NCBI RefSeq assembly: GCF_016107285.1
Contig: NZ_RCVQ01000002.1
Location: forward strand, 372,001-436,000
DNA from: Roseomonas sp. KE0001
GTDB lineage: Bacteria; Pseudomonadota; Alphaproteobacteria; Acetobacterales; Acetobacteraceae
DNA length: 64,000 bases
Direction: 5' to 3'
Numbering within the stretch: the first letter of the stretch is position 1; the number at the start of each line of letters is the position of its first letter. This document shows positions 17,100 to 26,509 of this stretch, one piece after another. The position numbers and the translations under genes are program-made. The notes beneath the pieces are model-generated. The model was not told the origin of the DNA and did no database searches. It saw only the letters and a program-made list of their open reading frames with translations.

Positions 17100-17699
17100 T
17101 TGACGAACAGCGAATCGAGCCTGGCGCAGGACCTCTGCGCCCGGCTGTGCCATGACCTCGTTGGCCCGCTCGGCACGATCGGCGGAGCCATGAGCCTGCT
17201 GGGCGAGGACCCGGAGGCCGCCGGGCTGGCGCAGGACGCGGTGGCCGAGATGCGGCGGCGGCTGAGCTTCTGGCGCGCCGCCTGCGGCGCCGGCACCGGG
17301 CCGCTGGCGCTGAGCGAGATCGCGACCCTGCTGGACGGCATGCTGGCCGGCGGCCGCGCGCGGTTCGACCTGGGCGCGATGCCGCGGGACCGGGTGCTGC
17401 CCGCGCCGGTGGCGCAGCTGCTGCTGGTGGCCGCCATGCTGGCGGGGGAGGCGGTCTCGCGCGGCGGCGTCGTGCATCTCGGGCCGGGCGCGGCCGCGGA
17501 GGCGCTGGTGCTGCGGCCCGAGGGGCGGGTGGTGGCCTGGGCGCCGGGCGTCGCGGCGGCGCTGGGCGGCGATGCCTCCGCCGGGCCGCGCGGCATCCTG
17601 GCGACCATGCTGCGCGTGCTGGCGGAGGGGGCGGGCTGGCGCGCCGCGCTGGGGGCCGAGGGCGAGGCCATGGTGTTGCGGCTCGACCCGCGCGGCTGA
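17100..17699 (+). CDS. chpT: histidine phosphotransferase ChpT-like
   Basis: 199 residues from a TTG with GAGGAAG eight bases upstream; an ATG at 17085 is out of frame. Leu-Cys-Ala-Arg-Leu-Cys-His-Asp-Leu-Val-Gly-Pro-Leu at 12-24 matches the ChpT helix with phospho-accepting His18. The C-terminal half is a degenerate, ATP-binding-incompetent kinase fold. Family knowledge: ChpT relays phosphate from the hybrid kinase CckA to CtrA and CpdR. Its target CtrA is encoded 6 kb away at the other end of the same block. A CtrA-type box lies in its promoter. Confidence 0.85.
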   Translation: MTNSESSLAQDLCARLCHDLVGPLGTIGGAMSLLGEDPEAAGLAQDAVAEMRRRLSFWRAACGAGTGPLALSEIATLLDGMLAGGRARFDLGAMPRDRVLPAPVAQLLLVAAMLAGEAVSRGGVVHLGPGAAAEALVLRPEGRVVAWAPGVAAALGGDASAGPRGILATMLRVLAEGAGWRAALGAEGEAMVLRLDPRG

Positions 17700-17791
17700 G
17701 GCGGGCGAGGCACGGCTTTTACGGTTTCTTCGCGGAACGGACGCCAGTTTGGCCGGCAACAGCCTGCTGAACCAGCCTGTCGGGGACCGCG

Positions 17792-20395
17792 ATGGACGAC
17801 CTGCTCGCCGATTTTCTGACCGAGACCAACGAGGCCCTGGCCTCGCTGGACGGCGCCTTGCTGAAGCTCGAGAAAGCGCCGGACGACCGGCAGACCCTCT
17901 CCGAGATCTTCCGCAACGTGCACACCATCAAGGGCACCTGCGGCTTCCTCGGCCTGGCGCGGCTGGAGAAGGTGGCCCATGCCGCCGAGAACGTCCTGGG
18001 CAAGTACCGGGACGGCTCGCTGCGGGTGACGCCCGCCGGCATCACCCTGATCCTGGCGGCGCTGGACGGGCTGAAGGGCATCGTCTCGGGGCTGGAGGCG
18101 ACGGGCGGCGAGCCGGCGGGGGATGACGCGGCGCTGATCGCGGCGCTCGACGCCGCCTGGCGGGGCGAGCCCGGCGCCGCGACACCGGCGCAGGCCACGC
18201 TCGAGGCGCTCGACAAGGTGTTCGAGGCGGAACCCGCCGCACCGGAGGCCGCCGCCCGGGAGCCCGCTGCGGAAGCCGCCGCGCCGGCGCCTGCGCCCGC
18301 GCCGCGCCAGCCGGGCACGGAGGGCGAGGCCGCCGCGGCCGGCCCGATCACCGCGGCCCAGACCATCCGCGTCTCGGTGGATGTGCTGGAGGATCTGATG
18401 ACCCTGGTCAGCGAGCTGGTGCTGACCCGCAATCAGCTGCTGCAGCTCGTGCGCGCCCGCAGCGACTCGGCGCTGACCGTGCCGCTGCAGCGCCTGTCGC
18501 ACATCACCTCCGAGCTGCAGGAAGGCGTCATGAAGACGCGCATGCAGCCGATCGGCAATGCCTGGCAGAAGCTGCCGCGCATCGTGCGGGATCTCGCCAA
18601 CGAGCTCGGCAAGAAGATCGAGCTGGTGATGCGCGGCGCCGAGACCGAGCTGGACCGCCAGGTGCTGGAGCTGATCAAGGACCCGCTGACGCACATGGTG
18701 CGCAACAGCGGCGACCATGGGCTGGAGACGCCCGAGCAGCGCCGGCAGGCCGGCAAGCCCGAGACCGGGCGCATCCTGCTCAACGCCTATCACGAGGGCG
18801 GGCACATCATCATCGAGATCGGCGATGACGGGCGCGGCCTCGCGGTCGAGAAGATCCGGGCCAAGGTGCTGAGCCAGGGCCTGACCACCGAGGCCGAGCT
18901 GGCCGGCATGAGCGAGCGGGAGATCCAGCGGTTCATCTTCCGCGCCGGCTTCTCCACCGCCGCGGCCGTGACCTCGGTCTCCGGCCGCGGCGTCGGCATG
19001 GACGTGGTCAAGACCAATGTCGAGAAGATCGGCGGCACCATCGACCTGCGCTCGGTGGAAGGCAAGGGCACGACCTTCTACATCAAGATCCCGCTGACGC
19101 TCGCCATCGTCTCGGCGCTGATCGTCGAGGCCGGCGGCGAGCGCTTCGCCATTCCGCAGATCGGCGTGGTCGAGCTGGTGCGCGCCGGCGGCGCCGCCGA
19201 GAGCGCGCAGATCGAGCGGATCAACGACACGCCGGTGATGCGCCTGCGCGAGCGGCTGCTGCCGCTGGTCTCGCTGTCGCGGCTGCTGCAGCTGGAGCAG
19301 CGCGCCGATGCCGGGCCGGAGGAGGGCTTCGTCGTCGTCACCCAGGTCGGCGCCAATGTCTTCGGCATCATCGTTGACAAGGTCTTCGACACCGAGGAGA
19401 TCGTGGTCAAGCCGGTGGCGCCGATCCTGCGCCACGTCACGATGTTCAGCGGTAACACCATCCTGGGCGATGGCAGCGTCATCATGATCCTCGATCCCAA
19501 CGGCATCGCCCGCGCCACCGGCGTGGGCGCCGACGGGCCGAGCGAGGAGGCGGCGCGGGCGCAGGAAGGGCTGCGCGGCACCCGCTCGGGCGAGCGCACC
19601 GCGCTGCTGCTCTTCCAGGCCGGCGACGGCGCGCCGAAGGCGGTGCCGCTCGGCCTGGTGGCGCGGCTCGAGGACCTGCCGGCGGAGAGCATCGAGCATT
19701 CCGGCGGCAAGGCGCTGGTGCAGTATCGCGGCAAGCTGATGCCGCTGGTGCCGGCCGCGCCGGGCTGGATGATGCCGGAGCCGGGCCGCCGCCAGGCCGT
19801 CCTGGTCTTCAACGACCGCGACCGCGCCATGGGGCTGATGGTCGACGGCATCCTGGACGTGGTCGAGGAGCAGATCGTCATCGAGGGCGCCAGCGACCAG
19901 CCGGGCATCCTCGGCAGCGCGGTGATCTGCGGCAAGGTGACCGACCTGATCGACTGCTCCTGGTGGCTGCGGCAGGCCGGGGAGGACTGGTTCCGCCCCA
20001 CCGGCGGCGACCAGACGACGCCGCGCGTCCTGCTGGTCGAGGACAGCGCCTTCTTCCGCCACCTGCTGATGCCGGGCCTGACCGCCGTCGGCTATGACGT
20101 GACGGCGGTGGACACCGGCGCGCAGGCGCTGCAGCTGCGCGAGCAGGGCGCCGCTTTCGACATCATCGTCTCCGACATCGAGATGCCAGATCTCGACGGC
20201 ATCGGCCTGGCCCAGGCGGTGCGCGGCGCCGGGGCCTGGCGCACGGTGCCGATGGTGGCGCTAAGCGGCCGCAGCGATCCCGCGCTGATCCGCCGCGCCC
20301 GTGAGGCCGGCTTCAACGACTATGTCGGCAAGTCGGACCGCGAGGCGCTGATGGCGGCGCTGCGCGACGCCGTGGCCGCGCAGACCCCGTGCTGA
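17792..20395 (+). CDS. cheA: hybrid chemotaxis histidine kinase CheA-REC
   Basis: 867 residues. Order of domains: HPt with His44 (Val-His-Thr-Ile-Lys-Gly-Thr), an Ala/Pro/Glu linker at about 150-190 where the P2 domain would be, dimerisation helix, HATPase (Asn box in His-Met-Val-Arg-Asn-Ser-Gly-Asp-His-Gly, Gly-Asp-Asp-Gly-Arg-Gly, Gly-Arg-Gly-Val-Gly-Met-Asp). Then come a CheW-like domain, a second CheW-like domain, and a C-terminal receiver (about 745-865) with Asp795 and Lys847. All catalytic residues are present. The receiver could act as a phosphate sink or carry signal onward. First of cheA-W-Y-B-R; no chemoreceptor gene is in the window. Confidence 0.93.
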   Translation: MDDLLADFLTETNEALASLDGALLKLEKAPDDRQTLSEIFRNVHTIKGTCGFLGLARLEKVAHAAENVLGKYRDGSLRVTPAGITLILAALDGLKGIVSGLEATGGEPAGDDAALIAALDAAWRGEPGAATPAQATLEALDKVFEAEPAAPEAAAREPAAEAAAPAPAPAPRQPGTEGEAAAAGPITAAQTIRVSVDVLEDLMTLVSELVLTRNQLLQLVRARSDSALTVPLQRLSHITSELQEGVMKTRMQPIGNAWQKLPRIVRDLANELGKKIELVMRGAETELDRQVLELIKDPLTHMVRNSGDHGLETPEQRRQAGKPETGRILLNAYHEGGHIIIEIGDDGRGLAVEKIRAKVLSQGLTTEAELAGMSEREIQRFIFRAGFSTAAAVTSVSGRGVGMDVVKTNVEKIGGTIDLRSVEGKGTTFYIKIPLTLAIVSALIVEAGGERFAIPQIGVVELVRAGGAAESAQIERINDTPVMRLRERLLPLVSLSRLLQLEQRADAGPEEGFVVVTQVGANVFGIIVDKVFDTEEIVVKPVAPILRHVTMFSGNTILGDGSVIMILDPNGIARATGVGADGPSEEAARAQEGLRGTRSGERTALLLFQAGDGAPKAVPLGLVARLEDLPAESIEHSGGKALVQYRGKLMPLVPAAPGWMMPEPGRRQAVLVFNDRDRAMGLMVDGILDVVEEQIVIEGASDQPGILGSAVICGKVTDLIDCSWWLRQAGEDWFRPTGGDQTTPRVLLVEDSAFFRHLLMPGLTAVGYDVTAVDTGAQALQLREQGAAFDIIVSDIEMPDLDGIGLAQAVRGAGAWRTVPMVALSGRSDPALIRRAREAGFNDYVGKSDREALMAALRDAVAAQTPC

Positions 20396-20408
20396 GGAAA
20401 CCACCGCG

Positions 20409-20891
20409 ATGCATGCCCCGATGCCTTCCTCCGCCGGCCTGGTGCGGCCGCCGGTCCTGGCCGACGCCGCGGCCGAGATGTTCCTGACCCTGACGGTCGC
20501 CGGCCAGCTCTGCGGCGTGCCGGTGCTGTCGGTGCGCGACATCCTGGGCGCGCAGGTGATCACCCGCGTGCCCCTGGCCCCGCGCGAGGTGGCCGGCAGC
20601 CTGAACCTGCGTGGCCGCATCGTCACCGCGATCGACCTGCGGCGCCGCCTCGGCCTGCCGGAGCGGGCCGCGGGCGCCACCGCGATGAGCGTCGTCGTCG
20701 AGCAGAATGGCGAGCTCTACAGCCTTCTCTCGGATTCAGTGGGGGAGGTCCTGCCGCTGCGCACCGAAGGTTTCGCCGCCAATCCTCCGACGCTCGACCC
20801 GGTCTGGCGCGAGGTGTCGCGCGGCGTCCACCGGCAGGACGGGCAGCTGCTGATCGTGCTCGATGTCGACCGCGTCCTGGCGATCGGTTGA
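20409..20891 (+). CDS. cheW: chemotaxis coupling protein CheW
   Basis: 160 residues, one CheW domain (about 22-158) with an N-terminal extension. Asn-Leu-Arg-Gly-Arg-Ile-Val-Thr-Ala-Ile-Asp-Leu near residue 60-71 is the conserved core that contacts receptors and CheA. The gene starts 13 bp after cheA and ends 10 bp before cheY, so it is in the same operon. It tethers receptors to the kinase at the inner membrane. Confidence 0.92.
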   Translation: MHAPMPSSAGLVRPPVLADAAAEMFLTLTVAGQLCGVPVLSVRDILGAQVITRVPLAPREVAGSLNLRGRIVTAIDLRRRLGLPERAAGATAMSVVVEQNGELYSLLSDSVGEVLPLRTEGFAANPPTLDPVWREVSRGVHRQDGQLLIVLDVDRVLAIG

Positions 20892-20901
20892 GGAGGAACG
20901 C

Positions 20902-21290
<389 letters not shown>

Positions 21291-21294
<4 letters not shown>

Positions 21295-22436
21295 GCGCCT
21301 GGACCCCCGCCACGCCGCGCGCCATGCCGGCCGGCGGGCCGATCCGCGTCATGTTGTGCGACGACAGCGCGACGGTCCGCGCCGCCCTCGGCCGCCTGCT
21401 GGAGACCGATCCGGGAATCCGCGTGGTGGCGCGGCCGGCGGATGGGCAGCAGGCGCTGGACGCCCTGCGCGACCTGGCGCCCGGCGAGCGCCCCGATGTC
21501 GTGCTTCTGGATCTTGAGATGCCGGTGATGGACGGGATGACGGCGCTGCCGCGCCTGCTGCGCGCGCAGCCCGGCCTCGCCGTGATCGTCGCCAGCGCGC
21601 TCACCCAGCATGGCGCGGCGGCGGCGATGGCGGCTCTGCGCGCCGGCGCCGCCGACTACCTTCCGAAGCCCGGCGCGGCGGGCGGCGGCATGGCCGACCC
21701 CGCCTTCCGCGCCGAGCTTCTGGCCAAGGTCAAGGGCTGGGCCCGGATGCGTCAGCCGCCCCGGGTCAGGCCGCCCGCTCCGCCGGCCATCGTGCCGCCG
21801 GGCCTGCCGGCCGCCCCGCGCGGCGGGCGCCCTCGGCTGCTGGCGCTGGGGTCCTCGACCGGCGGCCCGCAGGCGCTCGCCGGCTTCGTCCGCCGCCTGG
21901 CCGTGGCGGCCGCCTTCCCGGTGCCGATCGTCGTGGTGCAGCACATGCCGGCCGGTTTCACCGCCATGCTGGCCGATCATCTGTCGCGGCTCGGCGGCCC
22001 CGCGGCGGCGGAAGCGCAGGATGGCGAGGTGCTGCGGCCGGGCCGGATCCATGTGGCGCCGGGCGACCGGCACCTGCTGGTCGAGCGCCGGGGCGAGGGG
22101 CTGGTGGCGCGGCTGAACCAGGCGCCGCCGGAGAATTTCTGCCGCCCCGCCGTCGATCCGATGCTGCGCAGCGCCGCCGGGGCCTGCGAGGGCCGGCTGC
22201 TGGCGGTGATCCTGACCGGCATGGGGCAGGACGGCCTGCTGGGCTGCAAGGCGGTGGCGGCGGCGGGCGGCGCGGTTCTGGCGCAGGACGAGGCTTCCAG
22301 CGTCGTCTGGGGCATGCCGGGCGCGGTGGCCAAGGCCGGCCTGGCGCAGGCGCTGCTGCCGCCCGAACAACTGGCTGAGCGCGCGATGGCGCAATGTGGC
22401 ATGGCGGGCGCCGGTCCCGTGGGAGGACACGCATGA
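21291..22436 (+). CDS. cheB: protein-glutamate methylesterase CheB
   Basis: 381 residues from GTG 21291 (GTGA overlap with cheY). Receiver domain with Asp74, proline-rich linker at about 155-180, then methylesterase domain with the catalytic triad Ser189 (Gly-Ser-Ser-Thr-Gly-Gly), His218 and Asp314 (Thr-Gly-Met-Gly-Gln-Asp-Gly). It demethylates and deamidates chemoreceptor glutamates. Its stop overlaps the cheR ATG by four bases. Confidence 0.94.
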
Positions 22437-23230
22437 ATGCGGAGAGCTTTGCCGCTATCGCGGCGCTGGTGAGGACGCGCTCCGGCATCGTGCTGACCCC
22501 CGACAAGGGTTACATGCTGGAGACCCGGCTTGCGCCCATCCTGAAGCGGGAGGGTGTGGCCAGCCTGGATATGCTGGCGCTGCGGCTGCGCGACATCAGG
22601 GCCGAGCGGCTGGCGCGCGATGTCACCGAGGCGCTGACCACCAACGAAAGCAGCTTCTTCCGCGACGGCAAGCCGTTCGACCACCTGCGCCGGCTGTTGC
22701 CGGGCCTGATGGCGGCGCGCGCCGCGGGCCACAGGCTGCGCATCTGGTCAGCCGCCTGCTCGACCGGGCAGGAAGCCTATTCCGTGGCGATGATCCTCTC
22801 CGAACTCGGGATGCGTCAGGCCGAGATTCTCGGCACCGACCTCTCGCGCGAGGTGGTGGAGAAGGCGCGCGAGGGCTTCTTCACGCAGTTCGAGGTGCAG
22901 CGTGGCCTGCCGGTGCAGATGCTGGTGAAGCACTTCCGGCAGGAGGGGGCACGCTGGCAGGTTCGGCCGGAGCTGCGCGCCATGACCCGCTTCGAGGAGC
23001 GCAACCTGCTGGGCGAGCATCGCAGCCTCGGGCGCTTCGACGTCATCTTCTGCCGCAACGTGCTGATCTACTTCGACCCGCCGACGAAGGGACGGGTGCT
23101 CAACGCGCTCGCCGCTCAGCTTGCGCCGGACGGCGTGCTCTATCTCGGCGGCGCCGAGACGGTGTTGGGCCTGACGGAGAAGCTGATGGCGGTGCCGGGG
23201 GAGCGGGGCGCCTATGCTCTGGCCCGGTGA
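22433..23230 (+). CDS. cheR: chemoreceptor methyltransferase CheR
   Basis: 265 residues. The N-terminal helical CheR_N domain ends in Thr-Asn-Glu-Ser-Ser-Phe-Phe-Arg-Asp (about 69-77). The SAM motif Trp-Ser-Ala-Ala-Cys-Ser-Thr-Gly-Gln-Glu-Ala-Tyr-Ser is near 105-117 and Phe-Cys-Arg-Asn-Val-Leu-Ile-Tyr-Phe near 205. It methylates receptor glutamates using SAM. No C-terminal receptor-tethering pentapeptide site can be judged. Last gene of the che operon, followed by a strong bidirectional hairpin. Confidence 0.94.
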   Translation: MNAESFAAIAALVRTRSGIVLTPDKGYMLETRLAPILKREGVASLDMLALRLRDIRAERLARDVTEALTTNESSFFRDGKPFDHLRRLLPGLMAARAAGHRLRIWSAACSTGQEAYSVAMILSELGMRQAEILGTDLSREVVEKAREGFFTQFEVQRGLPVQMLVKHFRQEGARWQVRPELRAMTRFEERNLLGEHRSLGRFDVIFCRNVLIYFDPPTKGRVLNALAAQLAPDGVLYLGGAETVLGLTEKLMAVPGERGAYALAR

Positions 23231-23236
23231 GACGGT

Positions 23237-23263
23237 CCGGGGAGGGCGGGCGGCCCTCCCCGG
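23237..23263. terminator. bidirectional hairpin between cheR and ctrA
   Basis: CCGGGGAGGGC pairs perfectly over 11 bp with GCCCTCCCCGG across a five-base loop. Outer GACG/CGTC bases add a second short stem. It fills the 38-bp gap between the convergent cheR and ctrA stops. Confidence 0.7.
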
Positions 23264-23268
23264 GATCG

Positions 23269-24030
23269 TCATGCCGCGGCCTGGGGCGCCGCCTGCCGGG
23301 ATGGCGCCGGCAGCTCGGGCGCCGGGAAGCGCGCGCCCTGCAGCGCCGGCTCGCGCATCACATAGCCGCGGCCCCAGACGGTGCCGATCAGCTCGCCCGC
23401 CCCGGCCTGCGCCAGCTTCTTGCGCAGCTTGCAGATGAACACGTCGATGATCTTGGCCTCCGGCTCGTCGATGCCGCCATAGAGATGGTTGAGGAAGACC
23501 TCCTTGGTCAGCACCAGGCCCTTGCGCAGGGTCAGCAGCTCCAGGATGGCGTATTCCTTGCCGGTCAGGTGAACCTCGCGGTCGTTCACCCGCACCTCGC
23601 GGGAGCCGAGGTTGAGCAGCAGGGGGCCGACGGAGAGGGTCGGCTGGCTGAAGCCCTTGGCGCGGCGGATGATGGCCTGCAGCCGGGCCATCAGCTCCTG
23701 CTGGTCGAAGGGCTTGGTGATGAAGTCGTCCGCGCCCATGCCGAAGGCCTTCACCTTGGCCTGGGGGCGGGACAGGCCGGAGAGGATGAGGACCGGCGTC
23801 TCGACCCGGTTGCCGCGCAGCCGGCGGACCACCTCGTAGCCCTCCATGTCCGGCAGCATGATGTCCAGGATGATGATGTCGTAGTCATAGAGGGAGGCGA
23901 GTTCGAGCGCCTCCTCGCCGGTGGCGGCGGTGTCCGTGATCATCGACGACGCCTTGAGCATCATCGAGATGCCGCGAGCGGTGGTCATGTCGTCCTCAAC
24001 CAGAAGAACTCGAATCTCTTGGTGCTCCAC
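23269..24030 (-). CDS. ctrA: cell-cycle master response regulator CtrA
   Basis: 253 residues from a GTG at 24030. OmpR-class: receiver with Asp13-Asp14, phospho-acceptor Asp56 (Leu-Asp-Ile-Met-Leu-Pro) and Lys106, then a winged-helix DNA-binding domain (about 125-230) with Thr-Gly-Lys-Glu-Tyr and Gly-Arg-Gly-Tyr-Val. The high similarity to Caulobacter CtrA in the receiver and recognition helix makes the call firm. Caulobacter CtrA ends in Ala-Ala for ClpXP proteolysis; this one ends Gln-Ala-Ala-Ala, so that degron is kept. A Pro/Ala tail of 25 residues precedes it. No good Shine-Dalgarno is visible; TATAAA lies about 15-20 bp upstream. Confidence 0.94.
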   Translation of the reverse strand: MEHQEIRVLLVEDDMTTARGISMMLKASSMITDTAATGEEALELASLYDYDIIILDIMLPDMEGYEVVRRLRGNRVETPVLILSGLSRPQAKVKAFGMGADDFITKPFDQQELMARLQAIIRRAKGFSQPTLSVGPLLLNLGSREVRVNDREVHLTGKEYAILELLTLRKGLVLTKEVFLNHLYGGIDEPEAKIIDVFICKLRKKLAQAGAGELIGTVWGRGYVMREPALQGARFPAPELPAPSRQAAPQAAA

Positions 24031-24314
24031 AATCTATAAGTGCATTTATACCACCTATACGGGAAACCAAAAGAGGTTTTTCATCTTTGAGACGTATTAA
24101 TACGCGAGACAGAGTTTAAAAATCAGAGATGACGGCGTGACGTGGCGGCATTCTGAACAAAACCGGCCTTTCGGGGGCTCCAGGTGGTCCGCGGCCACCA
24201 TACGGATTGTATATTAACGAAGAAATATCCATAAATAGAAACACTCTTCCGCATTTGCCGCCCCTTCGCTCCCAGGGCTAGGACTTCCCCCGCAACGCAT
24301 TCGGAGGACGATCC
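24031..24314. promoter_or_regulatory. AT-rich intergenic region, ctrA / SDR promoters
   Basis: 284 bp without a gene and much richer in A+T than its surroundings. It holds a perfect 12-bp palindrome CGTATTAATACG at 24093-24104 and an AAACC/GGTTT inverted repeat at about 24064-24079. TATAAA on the minus strand near 24045-24050 fits a ctrA -10. CATACGGAT at 24199-24207, next to TATATT, matches the core of the operator found at 25104-25139 and probably marks the dehydrogenase promoter. No RNA gene is evident. Confidence 0.5.
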
Positions 24315-25091
24315 ATGACCCAAGACCTGGCCCTGCCACGGACACCCTCCTTCCGGCTGGACGGGCGCCGCGCCCTGGTGACGGGGGCGGGGCGGGGCAT
24401 CGGCCTCGCCGCCGCCGCCGCTCTGGCCGAGGCTGGCGCGCATGTCGCGCTCGCGGCGCGCAGCGGCCCGGAGGTGGAGGCGGCCGCGGCGGCGATCCGC
24501 GCCGGCGGCGGCGCGGCCGAGGCCCTGGCCCTGGATGTCTCGGACCTGGCCGCCCTGGAGGCGGCGCTGGAGGCGCGCGAGCCCTTCGACATCCTGGTCA
24601 ACAATGCCGGGACCAACCGCCCCGCCCCCTTCCTGGAGGTGACGCCGGCGGATTTCGACGCCGTCATGGCGCTCAATCTGCGCGCCGCCTTCTTCACGGC
24701 GCAGGCGGTGGCGAAGCGCCTGGTGGCGGCGGGGCGGCCTGGCTCGATCATCCAGCTTTCCTCGCAGATGGGGCATGTCGGAGGGCCGAACCGCAGCGTC
24801 TACTGCGCCAGCAAGCATGCGATGGAGGGGATGACCAAGGCCATGGCGATCGAGCTCGGGCCGCATGGCATCCGGGTAAACACGCTCTGCCCCACCTTCA
24901 TCGAGACCCCCCTGACGCGTCCCTTCTTCGAGGCCGCGGCCTTCCGCGACTGGGTCCTGTCCAAGATCAAGCTCGGCCGCGTCGGGCAGGTGGAGGATTT
25001 GATGGGCGCCGTCGTCTTCCTGGCCTCCGGGGCCAGCGGGCTGATGACCGGCAGTGCGCTGATGCTGGATGGAGGCTGGACCGCGGAGTGA
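24315..25091 (+). CDS. SDR-family oxidoreductase
   Basis: 258 residues, classical short-chain dehydrogenase. NAD(P) motif Thr-Gly-Ala-Gly-Arg-Gly-Ile-Gly near 23-30, Asn-Asn-Ala-Gly near 97-100, and active-site Ser with Tyr-x-x-x-Lys (Tyr-Cys-Ala-Ser-Lys near 162-166). Closest in feel to gluconate 5-dehydrogenase-like or HpsO/P-type polyol dehydrogenases. GGAGGACGATCC precedes ATG 24315. It is 100 bp upstream of the HpsN-like gene and probably oxidises a related diol or its keto product. Substrate inferred only. Confidence 0.85.
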   Translation: MTQDLALPRTPSFRLDGRRALVTGAGRGIGLAAAAALAEAGAHVALAARSGPEVEAAAAAIRAGGGAAEALALDVSDLAALEAALEAREPFDILVNNAGTNRPAPFLEVTPADFDAVMALNLRAAFFTAQAVAKRLVAAGRPGSIIQLSSQMGHVGGPNRSVYCASKHAMEGMTKAMAIELGPHGIRVNTLCPTFIETPLTRPFFEAAAFRDWVLSKIKLGRVGQVEDLMGAVVFLASGASGLMTGSALMLDGGWTAE

Positions 25092-25103
25092 GGAGATCGC
25101 CGA

Positions 25104-25139
25104 TGCATACGGATGCAATAAGACTTGCATCCGTATGCA
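25104..25139. promoter_or_regulatory. paired LacI-type operator
   Basis: TGCATACGGATGCAA (25104-25118) and TTGCATCCGTATGCA (25125-25139) are exact reverse complements separated by TAAGAC. Each arm (with the neighbouring base for the second) is itself a TTGCAT-N4-ATGCAA palindrome with a central CG, as in LacI-family operators. It lies 53 bp before the HpsN-like ATG. The same 36 bp could also fold as a very stable hairpin. The likely ligand is the LacI regulator at 26510. Confidence 0.7.
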
Positions 25140-25191
25140 ATCCGGCCTCATCCTGGCCGCCTTGTTGTCACGGCCAGGGAAGGAACGCGTC

Positions 25192-26478
25192 ATGATCCGC
25201 TATTTGAAGAAGGGTGCCGAGGCCGCCGAGACGGCCGAATACGATCGCAAGGTCCGCCAGACCGTCGAGAGCCTCCTCGCCGATGTCGAGGCGCGCGGGG
25301 ATGCGGCGGTGCGCGAGTTGTCGGTGAAGTTCGACAAGTGGTCGCCCGAGAGCTTCCGGCTGACCCCGGAGCAGGTCCAGGCGCTGATCGACAGCCTGCC
25401 TTCGCAGGTGATCGAGGACATCAGGTTCGCCCAGGCCCAGATCCGCCGCTTCGCCGAGGCGCAGAAGGCCTGCCTGACGGATCTCGAGATCGAGACCCTG
25501 CCGGGCGTCACGCTGGGCCACAGGAATATCCCCGTGGAGAGCGTCGGCTGCTACATCCCGGGCGGCCGCTACCCGATGGTGGCCAGCGCGCACATGTCGG
25601 TGCTGACCGCCAAGGTCGCCGGCGTGCCGCGCGTCATCGCCTGCACCCCGCCGCTGAACGGCGAGGCCCCGGCGGCCACCGTCGCCGCCATGGCGATGGC
25701 CGGCGCCGACGAGATCTATCTGCTGGGCGGCATCCAGGCCGTCGCCGCCATGGCGCTGGGCACCGAGACGATCAAGCCGGTGGACATGCTGGTCGGGCCG
25801 GGCAATGCCTTCGTCGCCGAGGCCAAGCGGCAGCTCTATGGCCGTGTCGGCATCGACCTGTTCGCCGGCCCCACCGAGACGCTGGTCATCGCCGATGACA
25901 CGGTGGATGCCGAGATCTGCGCCACCGACCTGCTCGGCCAGGCGGAGCACGGCCCGACCTCGCCCGCCGTGCTGCTCACCACCTCGCGCAAGATCGCCGA
26001 GGGGATCGAGGCGGAGATCCAGCGCCAGCTCAAGGTGCTGCCCACCGCCGACATCGCCAGCGTCGCCTGGCGCGACCACGGCCAGGTCATCCTCTGCGAC
26101 ACCGATGAGGAGATGCTGCAGGTGGCCGATGACATCGCCTCCGAGCATGTGCAGGTGATGACGAGGAATCCGCGCTGGTTCCGCGACAACATGCGCAACT
26201 ACGGCGCGCTGTTCCTCGGCCCCGAGACCAACGTGGCCTATGGCGACAAGGTGATCGGCACCAACCACACCCTGCCGACCAAGAAGGCCGCGCGCTACAC
26301 GGGCGGGCTCTGGGTCGGCAAGTTCATCAAGACCTGCACCTGGCAGGAGGTGAAGCCCGAGGCCAGCGCCATGGTCGGCGAGTACTGCTCGCGCCTCTGC
26401 GCCATCGAGAACTTCGCCGGGCACAAGGAGCAGGCCGACATCCGCGTGCGGCGCTACGGTGGCAAGAACGCCGCCTGA
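25192..26478 (+). CDS. histidinol-dehydrogenase homologue, sulfopropanediol 3-dehydrogenase type (HpsN-like)
   Basis: 428 residues, aldehyde/alcohol dehydrogenase of the HisD fold. It starts Met-Ile-Arg-Tyr-Leu-Lys. The [12 protein letters not shown], Val-Gly-Pro-Gly-Asn, Gln-Ala-Glu-His-Gly-Pro and Asn-His-Thr-Leu-Pro-Thr-Lys segments carry the zinc- and NAD-site residues. It is not beside any his gene, and its sequence resembles HpsN, which oxidises 2,3-dihydroxypropane-1-sulfonate to sulfolactate. SDR and LacI neighbours fit a catabolic rather than biosynthetic role. Exact substrate is inference. The frame extends upstream to 25069 through the operator; the ATG at 25192 is preferred. Confidence 0.85.
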   Translation: MIRYLKKGAEAAETAEYDRKVRQTVESLLADVEARGDAAVRELSVKFDKWSPESFRLTPEQVQALIDSLPSQVIEDIRFAQAQIRRFAEAQKACLTDLEIETLPGVTLGHRNIPVESVGCYIPGGRYPMVASAHMSVLTAKVAGVPRVIACTPPLNGEAPAATVAAMAMAGADEIYLLGGIQAVAAMALGTETIKPVDMLVGPGNAFVAEAKRQLYGRVGIDLFAGPTETLVIADDTVDAEICATDLLGQAEHGPTSPAVLLTTSRKIAEGIEAEIQRQLKVLPTADIASVAWRDHGQVILCDTDEEMLQVADDIASEHVQVMTRNPRWFRDNMRNYGALFLGPETNVAYGDKVIGTNHTLPTKKAARYTGGLWVGKFIKTCTWQEVKPEASAMVGEYCSRLCAIENFAGHKEQADIRVRRYGGKNAA

Positions 26479-26509
26479 CGCCCCTGCGGAGGCCCCCGCG
26501 GGAGCCCCC

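Noticed and set aside
17036-20062. 1008-codon open frame antisense to chpT/cheA
   Set aside because: Produced by high GC; composition is His/Arg/Gln/Leu-rich nonsense, and the plus strand has complete chpT and CheA domains.
25192-26478. True histidinol dehydrogenase (hisD)
   Set aside because: No his genes nearby, and its catabolic neighbours and sequence favour the HpsN branch.
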